From NCBI RefSeq assembly GCF_963169125.1, contig NC_084795.1, positions 187,772,214-187,836,213 on the forward strand: 64,000 nt of DNA. Direction: 5' to 3'. The DNA comes from Humulus lupulus (taxonomy: Eukaryota > Streptophyta > Magnoliopsida > Rosales > Cannabaceae). How positions within the stretch are numbered: position 1 is the first letter of the stretch; the number at the start of each line of letters is the position of its first letter. Shown piece by piece: positions 1-12,585 of the stretch. A program made the position numbers and the translations under genes. The notes under the pieces were generated by a model that saw only the letters and a list, made by a program, of their open reading frames with translations, had not been told where the DNA came from and searched no databases.

Positions 1-210
1 TGAAACTCATAGAACCCTAGTTCTTTGATCACTCATTTGAATCCCATATCAATAATAGCTCAAGTGGACGTAGGTTATTAACAGTTTCTGGGGCCGAACC
101 ACTATAAATCCTTGTGTGCTTTATTGTTTTTGTCATTATATTCATTCCAACATATCTGTCCACATCAAGCATTTTGACTCTGTGTCAGTTGACCAAAATC
201 AAGGTCAACA
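1..210 (+). repeat. Right end of a truncated LTR, TatA family
   Basis: This stretch matches the last ~210 bases of the TatA LTRs (about 881-1090 and 13764-13973) with scattered substitutions and ends in the same ggtcaaca. What follows is not the tggtgctttc leader found inside TatA, so this is the right-hand LTR of another copy or a solo LTR. Its left part lies outside the window, so its target duplication cannot be tested. Confidence 0.85.
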
Positions 211-502
211 AATATGTATATTGTGAATGATCTAGGAATTTTCTGAGTGTTATTTGCAGGGTTTTAAATTTTTGGGATACGTTATAATATAGTCGTTATG
301 CTGCCGAAATTCTAGTAGAGTTAAGAAAATTTTTAGTAGCGTTTGGATAAATCATTATAAAAATAATTGATAATAAATAATTATTTAATTTGAGTTTATT
401 ATTATTAATTAATTAAATTAAAAATATATTAAGAATTAAATTAAGCTTTTAAAATTATAAAATGATGAATAAATGTAATATTTAATTAAATTTAGTGATA
501 TT
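211..502. repeat. AT-rich dispersed repeat, copy A (left part)
   Basis: No gene is visible. From about 341 the sequence is very AT-rich and starts with ggataaatcattataa. The same run, followed by taaataattatttaattt and an aagctttaaaa block, recurs at about 14099-14210. TatA inserted at 502, and the repeat resumes at 13979. Type unknown; a decayed MITE or other small DNA transposon is possible. Confidence 0.5.
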
Positions 503-1090
503 TGTTATCAAAAAAAAAACATGCATGACATTGCAGACATTTAATACACGTGGCTGACATCTGGCAGAATTCGTGCTCGACTATCGACCAGGAAGATATC
601 TATTGGTTCAATGTTCAATCTCTATATACGACCAGCCTGGTCGTATACACGCTATACACGGAGAAAATCTTATGCAGTTATGATCGAATCCGAAATTATC
701 TCCCATGATTTCCTGAGTATCCGATTATTTAGGAAAGAATATCTGTAACAAATTAATGTAAATCTTCCTTGAGCCTATAAATAGAGAAAGATAGCTCAAG
801 GAAGGGGGACTTTGGCCTTCGGATTATCTGAGATTAGAGTTATTTTATTTGATATATTGTCTTGTTCTTCAGAGGTTGGTGAAACTCATTGAACCCGAGT
901 TTTTTGATCACTCCTTTGAATCCTATATCAATAACAGTTCAAGTGGACGTAGGTTGTTACCAGATTCTGGGGCCAAACCACTATAAACTCTTGTGTTCTT
1001 TATTGTTTTTGTCATCACATTCATTTCAACATATATGTCCACATCATGCATATTTGACTCCGTGTTAGTTGGCCAAAATCAGGGTCAACA
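503..1090 (+). repeat. TatA 5' LTR
   Basis: Begins tgttatc and ends gggtcaaca. It pairs with the 3' LTR along its whole length. Most differences sit in the first 30 bases, where a poly-A run replaces a mixed sequence. It contains a short inverted pair, cgaccagcctggtcg, near 628-642, and a TATA box. Confidence 0.95.
776..783 (+). promoter_or_regulatory. TATA box of the TatA 5' LTR
   Basis: tataaata lies about 270 bases into the LTR and is conserved in the 3' LTR at 13659-13666. The flanking cttgagcctataaatag is identical in both LTRs. Likely the element's Pol II core promoter; the transcription start is not determined. Confidence 0.65.
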
Positions 1091-1110
1091 TTCTGGTGCT
1101 TTCGTTGAGA
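1091..1110 (+). other. Probable primer binding site of TatA
   Basis: ttctggtgctttcgttgaga follows the LTR directly. TatB has tttggtgctttcattgaga in the same place, so this leader is conserved between the two elements. I could not match it with confidence to a particular tRNA 3' end. Confidence 0.5.
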
Positions 1111-1137
1111 TCTTGAAACTGTATCGTTGAAATATCA

Positions 1138-3247
1138 ATGGCAAAAACTACCAAGAAAACTGGACAGGCGGTTGGCTCTGCACCGTCTCACCTGCCTCCG
1201 CCAAACGTGACTGAGGATGAGCCACATTTGGAGTTTGATGATGAAGAAATGGATTCTGAGACGCTGAGGAATACCCTGGGGGTATTACTGGATGAACTGG
1301 CCAATCTGAGGGCCAGCCAGGAAAGTGCTGCCGAAGTCATGGCGCGGAAGCAACAGGAAATTGAACGGCAGTGCCTGAAGCTGAGTGAAAGACAAGCAGA
1401 GATGGACCGTCGCCAGAGGGAGGCCATTGCAGCCCTCGAAGCAGCCCTACAACTGGCTAGGAACTAGGCTGCACCTGCCTCGCAGCCTGATCAACCTATG
1501 AATGGGCCACCACAAAGGGGTCCTAATCCTAGCCCTCCTATCCAGCCCCCGAGCCCCCAAAGGCCCGAGCAGCCACCAGTGCCTCAGGACAATGTCCCAC
1601 TGAGGGACCCTGAGGCGCAGCCTCCATCCCAAGATGGTTGTGGCAATCCCTCGCAGCAAAGGAAGAATAGGGCCGGGCAGCCGCCTCGCAGTCCTAGACG
1701 CCATAGGGGCGACGAGCCAAAACCTCCGAGCAGAGGACAGCGTCCTCCTGGTAACAGAAGGAACTCAGAGTCAGGCTTTGCGGTTCGGGGCCCCCCACGA
1801 CATGATAATGCACGGGGACCTACCGACCAACACATGCCACCCTCTAACGCTCATGAGGTTCTAGCCCAGGAAGGCAACCGAGGGAATAGTCGATCCCATC
1901 ATAGCCAATCAAGATTCAGAGATGGCCATGGTTATAACGAGGCCAACTCAGGCAGAGGAAACGCCGGTCGGAGGAATGAAGAAAGAGGTGAAGGCAAAAG
2001 CCTGCCACCTAGAGTTGACCAACCCAAAAGACGGGACGTTGGGGGGCAGCCCAGACAAAATAACGTCTTCAACCGGCTCGGAGCTAGCGAGCAGCGGAGG
2101 AGAGACGAGGATTTAAGAGACATACTCAATGATCGCCGGGAGCGGCAGGACGAGTACGTCCCCCAGCACCAGAGGCCCCGGCGATTCCTGGCGCCGTGCA
2201 GGCCCAGATAGATGCCCTCAACTAGGCAGTACAGCAGCTGGTCGGGGGAAGAACATCTTATATCGACCAGATAGGAGGAAAGGCACTCCTTTCGTCCAGA
2301 GGATAGCTATGGCAGAAACTCCTAGCAAGTTTAAGATGCCTACGCTTCCGAACTTTGACGGGTATGGTGACTCGGTATCTCACGTCAACAAGTTTGAGAT
2401 ACAAATGGACATTCAGAAAGTGTCCGAAGACGCTCAGTGCAGGATCTTCCCTGCAACACTTTCTGATGCCGCACAGGAGTGGGTTTTCAAATTCCCTCCT
2501 GCTAGTATAGTTTCCTGGGAAATGTTCGTGAAGGAATTTTATGGACAGTTCTACACGGGTCGTGTGCACCCGACTGAGGCAAATCAGCTGGTCGAAATAC
2601 GTCAGCAAGACGGAGAGCCACTGAAGTATTACGTCCAGCATTTTATGCGAGCAGTTGCTGGGGCGAAAACAGTGGGAGACGAAGGCAAGATGATGGCCAT
2701 AACCGCAGGGGTCAAGCGCCGCACGCCTCTCTGTGATAGCCTCAGAAAACATGGGGTCAGAACTACCCAGGAATTTTTGGATCGAGCTGATCGATATATC
2801 AAGCTCGAGGATGCCATCGCCAATGAAGGGAAGCCCCTAGGCAAGGACAATAGGACTGCTGAGCCCGCCAAATCCGCCAATGGGTCGAAGCCCAACGGCA
2901 AAGGCAACGGGAACGGCAATGGTAATGGCAAGAATGGGGGGAAATGACCGCACAATGAGCCTTCCACCTCTGACAATAAACAAGCCAAGGGTAATCGTTA
3001 TGAACCTCGATTTACTAATTACACTGCCCTTATTGAGTCTCGAGGAGAGGTATATTAGGCCACGAATTCTAGTGTGCCTTATAAGAAACCTGCCCCCATT
3101 CGAAAGGATATTTCGAGAAGAGATACTACCAAGTTCTGTCATTATGATAACGACTACGGACATGATACCAATGAATGCAACCAGCTGAAGGATGAGATCG
3201 AGTTCCTTATTAGACAAGGACACTTGAGAGGTATATACGGGCCTTAG
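1138..3247 (+). pseudogene. gag: TatA gag (broken)
   Basis: Encodes the capsid-like Gag that packages retrotransposon RNA. The ATG at 1138 starts a charged helical N-terminus that is open to a TAG at 1465. A proline/arginine-rich spacer follows to about 2200, then the retrotransposon gag domain from about 2300 to 2800 (key run LPNFDGYGD, then WEMFVKEFYGQF). A Gly/Asn/Lys repeat follows at 2880-2945. A Cys/His cluster, CHYDNDYGHDTNEC, at about 3139-3180 precedes NQLKDEIEFL and corresponds to the Tat zinc-binding segment. Lesions are TAG 1465, at least two frame changes between about 2130 and 2290, TGA 2945, and TAG at about 3056 and 3245. No functional product is expected. Confidence 0.85.
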
Positions 3248-3339
3248 GAAATTCCCAACGAGAAGCTCCAGGTGGCAACGAGCAAGCATCCACGTGCCAA
3301 CGCTCGCCACCTTTGTAGCCTGATCCCGTAACTGGCACA

Positions 3340-6300
3340 TTGTTAAGCATTTGTGGAGGGTTGCACCTCGCGGGAAACACTGGAAAGGCCAGAGAACGAT
3401 ATGCTCAGACTCTGCGCCACGACCAGGACATCGAGATGATGATTGTGGACGACCGCGCGCCAAAAAAGCCTCGGTCAGAAGAAGGCGAAATAACCTTCTC
3501 TGATAGCGACGCCCAACATGTCCAGTTCCCACATTCTGATCCGCTGGTCGTGGATATCCAAATGGCCAATATGATGGTGAAAAGGGTGCTAGTTGACACA
3601 GGAAGTTCAGTGAACATCCTGTATAAATCTTCGCTGGAACGCATGAAGTTGTCCGTTAAGGACTTGGAGCCCTGCAACCAAACAATATACAACTTCTCTG
3701 GTGAAGGACTCGCCTCGGCGGGGTCAATCAGACTTCCAGTGACAGCAGGTACAGCGCCTGCTACCAAGACATTACTCGCTACTTTCATAGAAGTTGATTG
3801 TCCCTCGGCGTACAATGCGGTCATTGGAAGGCCTATACTGGTTGATCTTTGAGCCGTCACCTCAGTATGGCACTTAGCCATGAAATTCCCGACAGACGCA
3901 GGGGTAGGACGCGTGTTGGGAAACCAGAGGGAGGCCAGGGAGTGCTACAACGCCTCAGTCATGAAGGCGAAGAAGGGAACGTCAAAAAGCACTCCCCTAG
4001 ATAGGTTGCAGATGGCTACTGATACACAAGCCCAATCTAGTGATGGAGTCACCAAATAGGGTGTTGCCCACAGTGAGGATAGAGATTTAGATCCTTGCTT
4101 TGGGGATTTTGAGGAAAATTTTGGACCCGTCGAGGACCTGGAAAAGGTCCAACTTGACGAAAAAGACCCGACCAGAGTCGTGAAGGTCGGGAAAAACTTA
4201 GAACCAACCACGAAGCATGCACTGGTGGAGTTTTTGCGGAAGAACCAAGAAGTCTTTGCCTGGTCGCACAAGGACATGGCTGGGATAGATCCTGCGGTTA
4301 TCAGCCATGTCCTGAACATAGACAAGAGTTTTCCACCCGTGCAACAGAAAAGAAGGCTGCTCGATAAGGATCTATCAAGAGCCTTAAAATAAGAAGTTGA
4401 AAGATTAAAGGAGAATGGGTTCATCAGGGTGGCGTTTTATCCATCGTGGGTCTCTAATCCAGTGCTGGTTCCCAAACCTAATGGCAAATGGAAAATGGCG
4501 AACCTGTGTGGATTTCATAGACCTCAATAAAGCCTGCTTGAAGGATTGCTTCCAACTCCCAAGGATCGACCAGCTGGTCGATGCGACTGCAGGACATGAG
4601 ATCCTCTCCTTCATGGATGCATACTCAGGTTACAATCAGATCAGCATGCATCCCCCTGACGAGGATCACACCAGATTTCAGACCGATACGGGATTATACT
4701 GTTATAAAGTGATGCCCTTCGGACTGAAAAATGCAGGTGCGACTTACCAGCGATTGGTTAACCACATGTTTAAGGAGTTAATCGGAGTAAACATGGAGGT
4801 GTACGTGGACGACATGCTGGTAAAGTCGAAAAAAGTAGAGGGACATGTAAAGGATTTACAAGAATGTTTCGATGTATTGAACAAGTACCAGATGAAACTA
4901 AATCCTCTCAAATGTTCCTTCGGAGTTGGATCAGGGAAATTTTTGGGGTTCATCGTTAATTCAAGAGGAATCGAGGCTAACCCCGAAAAAATAAAAGCCC
5001 TGATCGACATGAAGTCGCCAGAGAAGATCAAGGATGTACAAAGTTTAACTGGGAGAATTGCCGCCCTAAGTAGATTCATTTCCAAGTCAACGGATAAATG
5101 CGTCCCTTTCTTCAATCTTCTTAGAGGCAACAAGAAGTTTGAATGGACGGGAGACTGCGAGCAGGCTTTTCAGGCCTTAAAAGCCCATATGGCAAAGCCT
5201 CCTATTTTATCAAAGCCTATCGAAGGAGAAACTTTGTTCATCTACCTGGCGATCACCGAAGTTGCTGTTAGTGCGGTACTAGTACGAGAGGAAGAAGGCG
5301 TACAAAAGGCGGTTTACTATGTAAGCAAAAGGCTAATCGGAGCAGAACTGAGATATCCTCCCATCGAAAGGTTAGCTTATTGTTTAATCTTGGCCTCAAG
5401 GAAGCTACTTCCTTACTTCCAAGCCCATCCCATTACAGTTTTAACTAATTAGCCCCTTCGGCAAGTCCTCCAAAAGCCGGAGGCGGTTGGGCGTTTATTA
5501 AAATGGGTAGTCAAACTAGGGCAGTTCGATATTACATATTCACCGTGAGCAGTAGTAAAAGGACATGTCTTGGCTAATCTTATTGTAGAGTTCACCGAGC
5601 TCCTAGACAACGAGCAGTGCGAAAAGCCTAGTGCGCCTAAGCCCCAAGATGAAGCTCCTTCATGGAAGTTATTCACAGATGGGTCGTCCAACGAATCTCA
5701 CGCGGGAGCCGGAGTGATTTTGATAACGCCAGAAGGTCATCGATTTCACTGCGCCATTAGGTTCGACTTCACAGCGTCGAATAACGAAGCCGAATACGAA
5801 GCACTCCTCGCTGGATTAAGAATGGCCAAAGACATGAGTATAAAGGTGCTGGATATTTACAGTGATTCACAGCTGGTAGTGAATCAGGTTCTAGGGGAAT
5901 ATCAAGCACGAGGCCTCAAAATGGTGGCCTACTTGAACAAAACTAGAGATCTGTTGGCTTAATTCAAAAAGTATACCCTCCACCAAATACCTCGGGATCA
6001 GAATTCGAACGCAGATGCCTTAACCAAACTCGCAAGCGCGAAAGATGCTGACACTTTGAATATTGTGCCAGTAGAAATACTGAGCGAGCCAAGCATAAGA
6101 ATAGATGAGACTAATATGGAAATCCGGATGGAGGACATGTGGATGGCGCCTTACTTGGAATATCTTACAAATGGGTTACTACTGGCAGATAGAAACAAAG
6201 CTAGAACTCTTCAAAGACAGGCTGCTAGGTATATACTGGTTGATGGTGTTCTATACTGAAGGGGGTATTCCATGCCACTGCTCAGATGTATTACACCAGA

Positions 6301-7375
6301 GAAAGCTAAGGAGCTGATGAGGGAAGTACATGAAGGCTTCTGTGGGGATCATGTTGGGGGGCAAAGTTTGGCGAAAAAGATTCTGAGGCAGGGCTATTTC
6401 TGGCCGACTATGACTGAAGACTCAATGGAGTTTGTGCGAAAGTGCGATAAGTGTCAGATATTTTCCAAAATCCCACGCGCAGCTCCAAACGAGTTAAAAT
6501 AGATGCAGAGTCCTTGGCCTTTCGCAGTATGGGGTATAGACTTGATTGGATCCCTGCCAACGGGAAAAGGCGGAGTGAAGTACGCAGTTGTAGTAGTCGA
6601 CTACTTCACCAAATGGGCCAAAGTTGAACCACTTGCTACCACAACTACCAAGAAAGTTCTTGACTTTGTCATCAAGAACATTGTTTACCGATATGGTTTG
6701 CCTTGAAAAATTTTCTCAGACAACGGCACCCAGTTTGACGGTGACTTATTCACAGACTTCTGCGAAAGACACAGGATCATTAAAAAAATTTCTTCAGTCG
6801 CGCATCCACAAGCAAATGGGCAGGTCTAAGCAATGAATAAAATGCTCAAGGACACCCTGAAGAAAAGACTTGAAGACACTAAAGGAGCATGGCCAGAACA
6901 GCTGCCTGAAGTACTTTGGTCGTATAGAACTTCTCATCGAACAGCGACAGGTCACACCCTGTTTTCCTTAGCATACGGGTATGAAGCTATGTTACCTGTC
7001 GAATTAGATCCCCCCTCACACTGACGGATTACATACGACCAGAGCCAGAATAGCCAACTAATGATGGAGTCCCTAGACTCAATTGAGGAGATATGAGAAA
7101 GAGCCCAACTCCGAGTTGCTGCGTACCACCAAAAGGTCCCCCGGTATTTTAACTCAAAGGTGAAAGAAAGGAAATTCAACGTCGGTGACCTAGTGCTACG
7201 ATGAGTTTTCTTGAATACCCGCGACCCCACTGCTGGAGTGCTCGGACCAAACTGGGAAGGACCTTATCAGATTGAAGAAGTCCTTCACCCGGGCACCTAC
7301 AAGCTTGCCCGCTTAAATAGAGATCTCGTTCCACGTTATTGGAACGGTGAGCACCTGCGCAAGTATTACCAATAA
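3340..7375 (+). pseudogene. pol: TatA pol: protease-RT-RNase H-integrase (broken)
   Basis: Would encode the replication enzymes. The protease motif DTGSS is at about 3595. RT runs from about 4240, with SFMDAYSGYNQI near 4608 and the catalytic YVDD at 4802-4813. RNase H starts near LFTDGSS (about 5670). The integrase has its HHCC finger around 6330-6460 and core Asp codons at 6539 and 6719. The third core residue, the Glu of the DD35E triad, is replaced by TAA at 6827-6829. The tail GPNWEGPYQI ends at a stop at 7373-7375. A small duplication near 4485-4495 shifts the frame. From there to the end I see only nonsense codons (about ten) and no further frameshift. Confidence 0.92.
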
Positions 7376-8045
7376 ACAGTCCTTTTTAACGGACTGGCTT
7401 GTATTAATTTTTACTTTTTACAAGTTTCGAAAAAGGGTTAGCCACGTTGTATGGCTAATCGCTTATAAGCGTAAGATCTTTTTAAGATCACTCGTAGAGA
7501 CACGTTTAGTCCATTTTTAATACGAGATTATAAGGGACTCTGCGCAGCCAGTCATTCTTGCCAACCTTTGTAAATTTATTTTTACAAGTATTTTTTCATT
7601 ACATGTGTTGTTTTGCTGTATTATAAGTTTTACGTTTCCTATCGAGCAGTAATGTTCGCACAGGTCGTGATCAAGGCAAGTGACCAAGGACCTAGAAGCT
7701 CCTCGATCACTTGGGGGGCATATAAGGTACATCGATAGCAAAACATACCAATAAGTATGTAAACACATGAACAAAATAAGTGAAAGCATGCTACGGTACT
7801 TAGAGTATTTTTCAAAATTTATATTTTGTTGAACCAAACTAAAGTACTATGCTAAGTTCGGTCATGCGAACATATGTTATAATAGAAAAAAATATTATAG
7901 TATCAAAAAGCATTCTGTTACACCGCGAGCAGTACTGCTCAGATGTAATTGTTTAATTAAAAGTAAAAGAGCTACCCTCGCAGCAATAAAAACCAATTGT
8001 CTTTACAATACGACCCGTGGGCCATAAAAATGAAATAAAAGAAAA
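7376..8045. other. TatA spacer between pol and the antisense gene
   Basis: About 670 bases with no coding signal in either direction. It holds the convergent 3' ends of pol (plus) and the antisense gene (minus). There is a local hairpin-like pair around aaaggactgtt/aacggact at 7370-7400, but no other structure I can support. Confidence 0.5.
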
Positions 8046-9133
8046 TTACTGAGGAGCAGGAGGATCTTGAGGATTAGGGGGAGTGCCTTGGTCGGCAGGA
8101 GGACCAGCTTCAGCGTCAGCGGCAGGTGCCTTGGCCTTCTCCTCTTCTTCCAACCGGATGGCGCATTACGCCATCAGAGTCCTCTTCAACCGCTCGGACA
8201 AGTAGTTGAAGTTGGCCTCCCGGTTGTGCTTCCAGAATTCGTAGAAGCAGAGGTGAGTGGCTTCCTTGTACTTCTTCAAATTCTTGGCCCCTTCCTCCTC
8301 GAGCTCCTGCACTCGCTTCTCAAGCTTCGTCGTCTCCTCCCTGCTGGCAGTCAGATCAAGTCCAAGCTGCTTACATTTTTGAGTGACGAGCTTATCACTC
8401 TCCCTGAATTTTTCTCTGGATTCGTTGGATTTCTTCAGGGCATCTTGAGCTTCCAGAAGTTCCTGGGTGAGATTGGCTTGGTCCTCGCACAGTTGTTCAT
8501 TCATTTTGGACAACTCCTTTTTCTCCTCGAGCAGCTTGTTGTTGTCAGCCTCAAGTGCTTGCTTAGCCTGGGAAAGCCTGGAGTCAAAGTTCTTTCCACG
8601 AGAAACCAATGCCCCAACACGGCGCCAGCCAGCAGTTAGAGTTAGCAGCCCCTGAAAGACAAAAAATGAAACAAATTAAGGGAAAGAAATCAGACATAAA
8701 TGGCAAAGTAGCTGGAGATGACTTATGCTAACTATCTCATTCATCCCTCTGTTGACGACCTGATCAGCATCCATTGAAGTAGTTTCGGTGATGGCGGCTT
8801 GACTGCGTCTGTGCTTTGAAAGTTTGTATATCCTCTCTCGGGCTGACCCGACCACGAAGCTGGGTAGGGAGCCTTCGGGCAAGTTGTCCAATGCCTCCTT
8901 GTCAGCGGCCCTAGAAGAAGGCTGTGGATTAACAAGTGTGGGAGTCGTCAGCTCGATGGGGGGCGGAGGTGTTGTGTTCTCCTAGGAAGGAGCGGTGGCT
9001 GGAGCATCGTCTGTTCGAGCCTTCTTCGAGGGGGTCTTGCTGCTTTCCCCTCGAGTCCTCTTGCTATCCTTCTTTGGGACAGAAGAGGCAGCGGCAGCCT
9101 GATAGTGCTCGAAAACGTCCTCGGAGTCCATAC
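8046..9133 (-). pseudogene. TatA antisense gene, 3' exons (coiled coil)
   Basis: Reads leftward. One exon starts at 9133 after a consensus acceptor (tttgtacag) with MDSEDVFEHYQ and runs through a basic, Pro/Ser-rich stretch to a donor at about 8733. The next exon starts at 8651 after ctttcag. It encodes a long Glu/Lys/Leu heptad-like coiled coil and an acidic, alanine-rich tail ending at 8046. In-frame stops at about 8165 and within the first exon (after TAPS) show decay. TatB carries the homologous exons with the same splice pattern at 53643-54863. Extra antisense ORFs are known in Tat-lineage elements; their function is not established. Confidence 0.75.
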
Positions 9134-9225
9134 CTGTACAAAAGGAAGCAACTCGAGCAATAAGACTAAATGGTCATGCAGGGAACAGGGATAAAAGTAA
9201 AAGGATTACAAGTAAAGTACCCGGG

Positions 9226-11148
9226 TGTAGAGTCCAAGAACTTTACTTAGCTAGTTAGATAGTAGTATTATAGTAATTATAGTATTATCTTTATGACTGT
9301 GGATTTTTGGTTCAGACCGGGATTTATTTGGACACTCATAGTAGTACTTGTAGATTTTCTATGTTTAACCTATAGTGTAGGAATATTAATTTTAACCTAA
9401 GGTTTGATTAATATGACTGATATTGAGGATAATATTTATTATACTATAAGGATTAGATAAGAACCAATAGGATTTTAAGCACATGTTATGTATGGGTTAT
9501 TAATGATTAAGTATTTTGAGGATTAAATTTATTAAGGGTAAAGTTTGAATGCTCTAAGATCAGCCAGCAGCTTTGAAAATGTTTAAGGGCTTAGTCAAGG
9601 CTGTTTACTCAATTCAAATTAAGCTAAAAATGTGTAATTTCATGTTTAAATAATCAGCGTATGCCGATATATCGCAGCTATAGGGGGCGATATATCGCAG
9701 CACGAAGATACGAAAAACCCGAAATGATGCACGATTGCCTCGGGCATACTGGCCCAGGCGATATATCGCCTACAGGGGGCGATATATCGCCCCTCTCAGC
9801 ATATTTTGAAATTTTTTTGAAATCATTTTCCATTTTACCCTTCAACCTCTTGATAAGTCCAGCATCTTTTTGAACGAGTCTTCAGCCTCTGCTGAACGAT
9901 AATTCAAATTATTTTCACTTAAAAATCCATTATTTTTATTCAAGTTAAATGAAGATCTCTTCATTCCTAAACTCTATAAATAGGACCTAGTACCCAGCCA
10001 TTACTCATCTTTTACTCTAAGTTCAGAGGCTGCAAGTTGCTAGGTGAGTGTGAGAGTGTAAACACTTGGGTTGGGAATCATAAGCTTGATCATCATAAGC
10101 TTATCAAAACACTTGGGAAGTAAGATTTTATAGCATTTCGGTTCAAGGTTTAGATCGGTCTTATAAGTCTTCAAGGTATCCCAAACTCTAGTTCGTTTCT
10201 GTACTTTTTCTTTAAAAGTTCTCATAGTCTTCTACTCATTCTAACCTTATTCTTATTTTGGTTAGGAAATCTAAGTTCTTGAGCAAAAGGTTTTGGTAAG
10301 TATATTTTTAAAAGTATAGTTCCTTCATCTCTTTCATCTCTTTTTCTTCAATAGACTCACCCTTTCATAAATGGTTTTTAGGAGTGTTCCAAAGTCCCAA
10401 CTCTATCCTCACATCACGGTATTTTTGGTAAGGAAAATAGGATAGAATTTATATGTTATATGCTTTTTATATGTTATCTTATGTTTTTATGTTATGAAAT
10501 ATGTTATGTTATGTTATGTATGTTTGTAGGCTTGGGCATATGACCCATATGACTAACAAGCCCCTAATAGATTATGGGCATATGACCTGCTTAGCTAGTA
10601 GGACCCCACTAATCTAATGGGCATATGACTTGTTTAGTCTATGGGACCCCAAGTAATAATGGCCATTATAGTATGTGTATGATATAAGTGTTATGTTATG
10701 TTATATGTTATTTTCTTATGAAATTTATGTATATGAACTATGTGTTAGATTTTCCTTGCTGGGCATTAGGCTCATTCCTTTTGTTTATATATGCAGGAAA
10801 ATAGTCTTAGTGGCGGGAAAGGTTCTTGGAAGCTTGGAGAATGTGTATTGAGGCGGAATGGATTCAAGAGCCGAGCGTTACGATTCGAGGATGTAGTTTT
10901 GTTTTTATGGTTTTTACATGTATTTTTTCGCACTTGTTATGTAATCCCTTTTTATTTTAAATTATGTCATGTTTTCATTTTAAAACAATGGGATCCCATA
11001 TCCTAACCTAAATTTTATGTAAGTTTAACTCTTATTTTTACAAGTTTCTTAATAAAGTTATGGTATTTTCACTTGTAAGTTTTATTAAGGATTAGTATGT
11101 ATAGTTTTCGTTAATGGTCCAAAAGTCTAGAGTAGTTGGGTCATTACA
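9226..11148 (+). mobile_element. SoloG-1: solo LTR
   Basis: A 1,923-bp TG...CA unit (tgtagagtcc to gggtcattaca) with a perfect 5-bp duplication ccggg at 9221-9225 and 11149-11153. No internal domain is present. The same LTR occurs in inverse orientation at 59947-61835. It contains four copies of the palindromic core cgatatatcg (9665-9790), a TATA box, and a repeated gggcatatga(c) block at 10533-10640. It splits the TatA antisense gene, so it arrived after TatA. Confidence 0.92.
9976..9983 (+). promoter_or_regulatory. TATA box of SoloG-1
   Basis: tataaata in the context aactctataaataggacc. The inverse copy SoloG-2 has the same block at 61093-61100. This sets the LTR orientation as plus. Confidence 0.6.
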
Positions 11149-11153
11149 CCGGG

Positions 11154-12549
11154 CTACTACTACTGGTCGTAGCATTATTTATTGAACTACCTAGTTCCTG
11201 GAAGAAATCTGAGTTTAAAGAGGGAGCATTCCTAAAGTTGCCGCCCCCATCAAATAGATGAGAGGGAATTGGAAAATGATTTAAAAGTGAGATTATTGTA
11301 CCATTTACATCCGACGAATCGTCAGAAAGTTCGGTAGGCTCGGTAGCCTTTTGTTTTCCCTTGCCTTCGGGGACCGAGGGTTTCTCCGCTTGATGGGGGA
11401 CGGCAGGTTCCCTAATCGTAACCTCAGTTGGCCTCCTTCATGGAGGAGACGCCTGGGGTTGCAGCTCGGGTTCCACTTTGGCTTGGACACCACCCGCCGA
11501 AGGTTCATTCGTTGCAGATTGGGAACTCCAAAGGCCAACCAACCTAAGGTTAGCCTCAGTAACTAAGTTTTTGACACTCTTGTCAGCATTTGACATGTCA
11601 GCTAAGAGTGTTGCCCTTGACTCCATCCCTAGAGTAGGGATTGGACGTAACCATGGGCCTGGAACACAGTGGAATGTCAAGACATTGTGACATAAAAACA
11701 CTAAGTGAAGAGGCTACTAGCATACGAATTTTTACCTCCTCGAGTGAAGGCCAGGTTGTCTGCAGCTAGGTCAGGGGTAAGGAAGTATTCATGGTGATAC
11801 CTCCCCGCGTTAGAGATATGAGTAGTGTCGGACAAGAAAGTGTGCCCGGTTTCTTGGTGGCAGAGATGAAAAAACCCCGTGCCATCTTGGTTGGGATTGG
11901 ATTTAAGGTCGAAAAGAAAATTGACTTCGTGGGGGGTAGGTACTGGCCATTTTTTGAGTTTATAAAGGATATAAAGTGCGGCCAGCATTCTATATCCGTT
12001 TGGGGTAATTTGAAAGGGGGCAACTCCAAAGTAATTTTCCACCCCCTGAAAGAACGGATGAAGAGGCAAGGTGGCACCTGCCTCGAAGTGAAACCGCGAC
12101 CAGGCGCTTTAGGCTCCGCCTGGCAGGTTGGCCCGCTGGTCGATAGAAGGTCTGACTAAGATCACCCCCGTCAGGTTGTATTTATTTAAGTAGTTGGCGA
12201 TCATCCGTATCGTCACCCTACTTTGGGGAACAACGTGCCACTCAACATCCAGCTGATCAGCATGTCGAGGACGGGCACGCCTTTGGACATTGGTGTCAGG
12301 AGCAAATTCACCTCGACCACTGGTCAAGGGGGCATCAGCAGAAGGTTGGCTTGAGGAGTTAGGGGTTTTCCTTTTTTGAGCTTTTGTTTTTGTTCGGGCC
12401 ATTCTCTGGGTTGGGACTGGAGGACGGTTTGAGCTAGGGCGAGAAAAAGGGATTTCTGGTATCAAAGTGGATGGGTTTTCTTCGCCTTCAAGTAGTTGAG
12501 CCAAGAGGTCATCTTCAATGGGTCTTTCTCCTCCCCAAGGGTCTTGCAT
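11154..12549 (-). pseudogene. TatA antisense gene, 5' exons (PF04195-like domain)
   Basis: Reads leftward from an ATG at 12549 (MQDPWGGERP). A basic linker (about 12400-12330) precedes a domain at about 12075-11850 with PFFQGVENYFGVAPFQ and PNGYRMLAALYILY. This resembles the 'putative gypsy type transposon' domain (PF04195 from memory) and the TatB exon at 55682-56540. A single TGA at about 12108 interrupts an otherwise open frame. A donor at 11735-11734 (gtaaaa) ends the exon. A second exon-like segment runs about 11690-11165, rich in Pro, Ser and Glu. SoloG-1 then cuts the gene. Confidence 0.7.
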
Positions 12550-12585
12550 ATGAACTGCAAACAGACAATGGAGGAGATAAGACAC

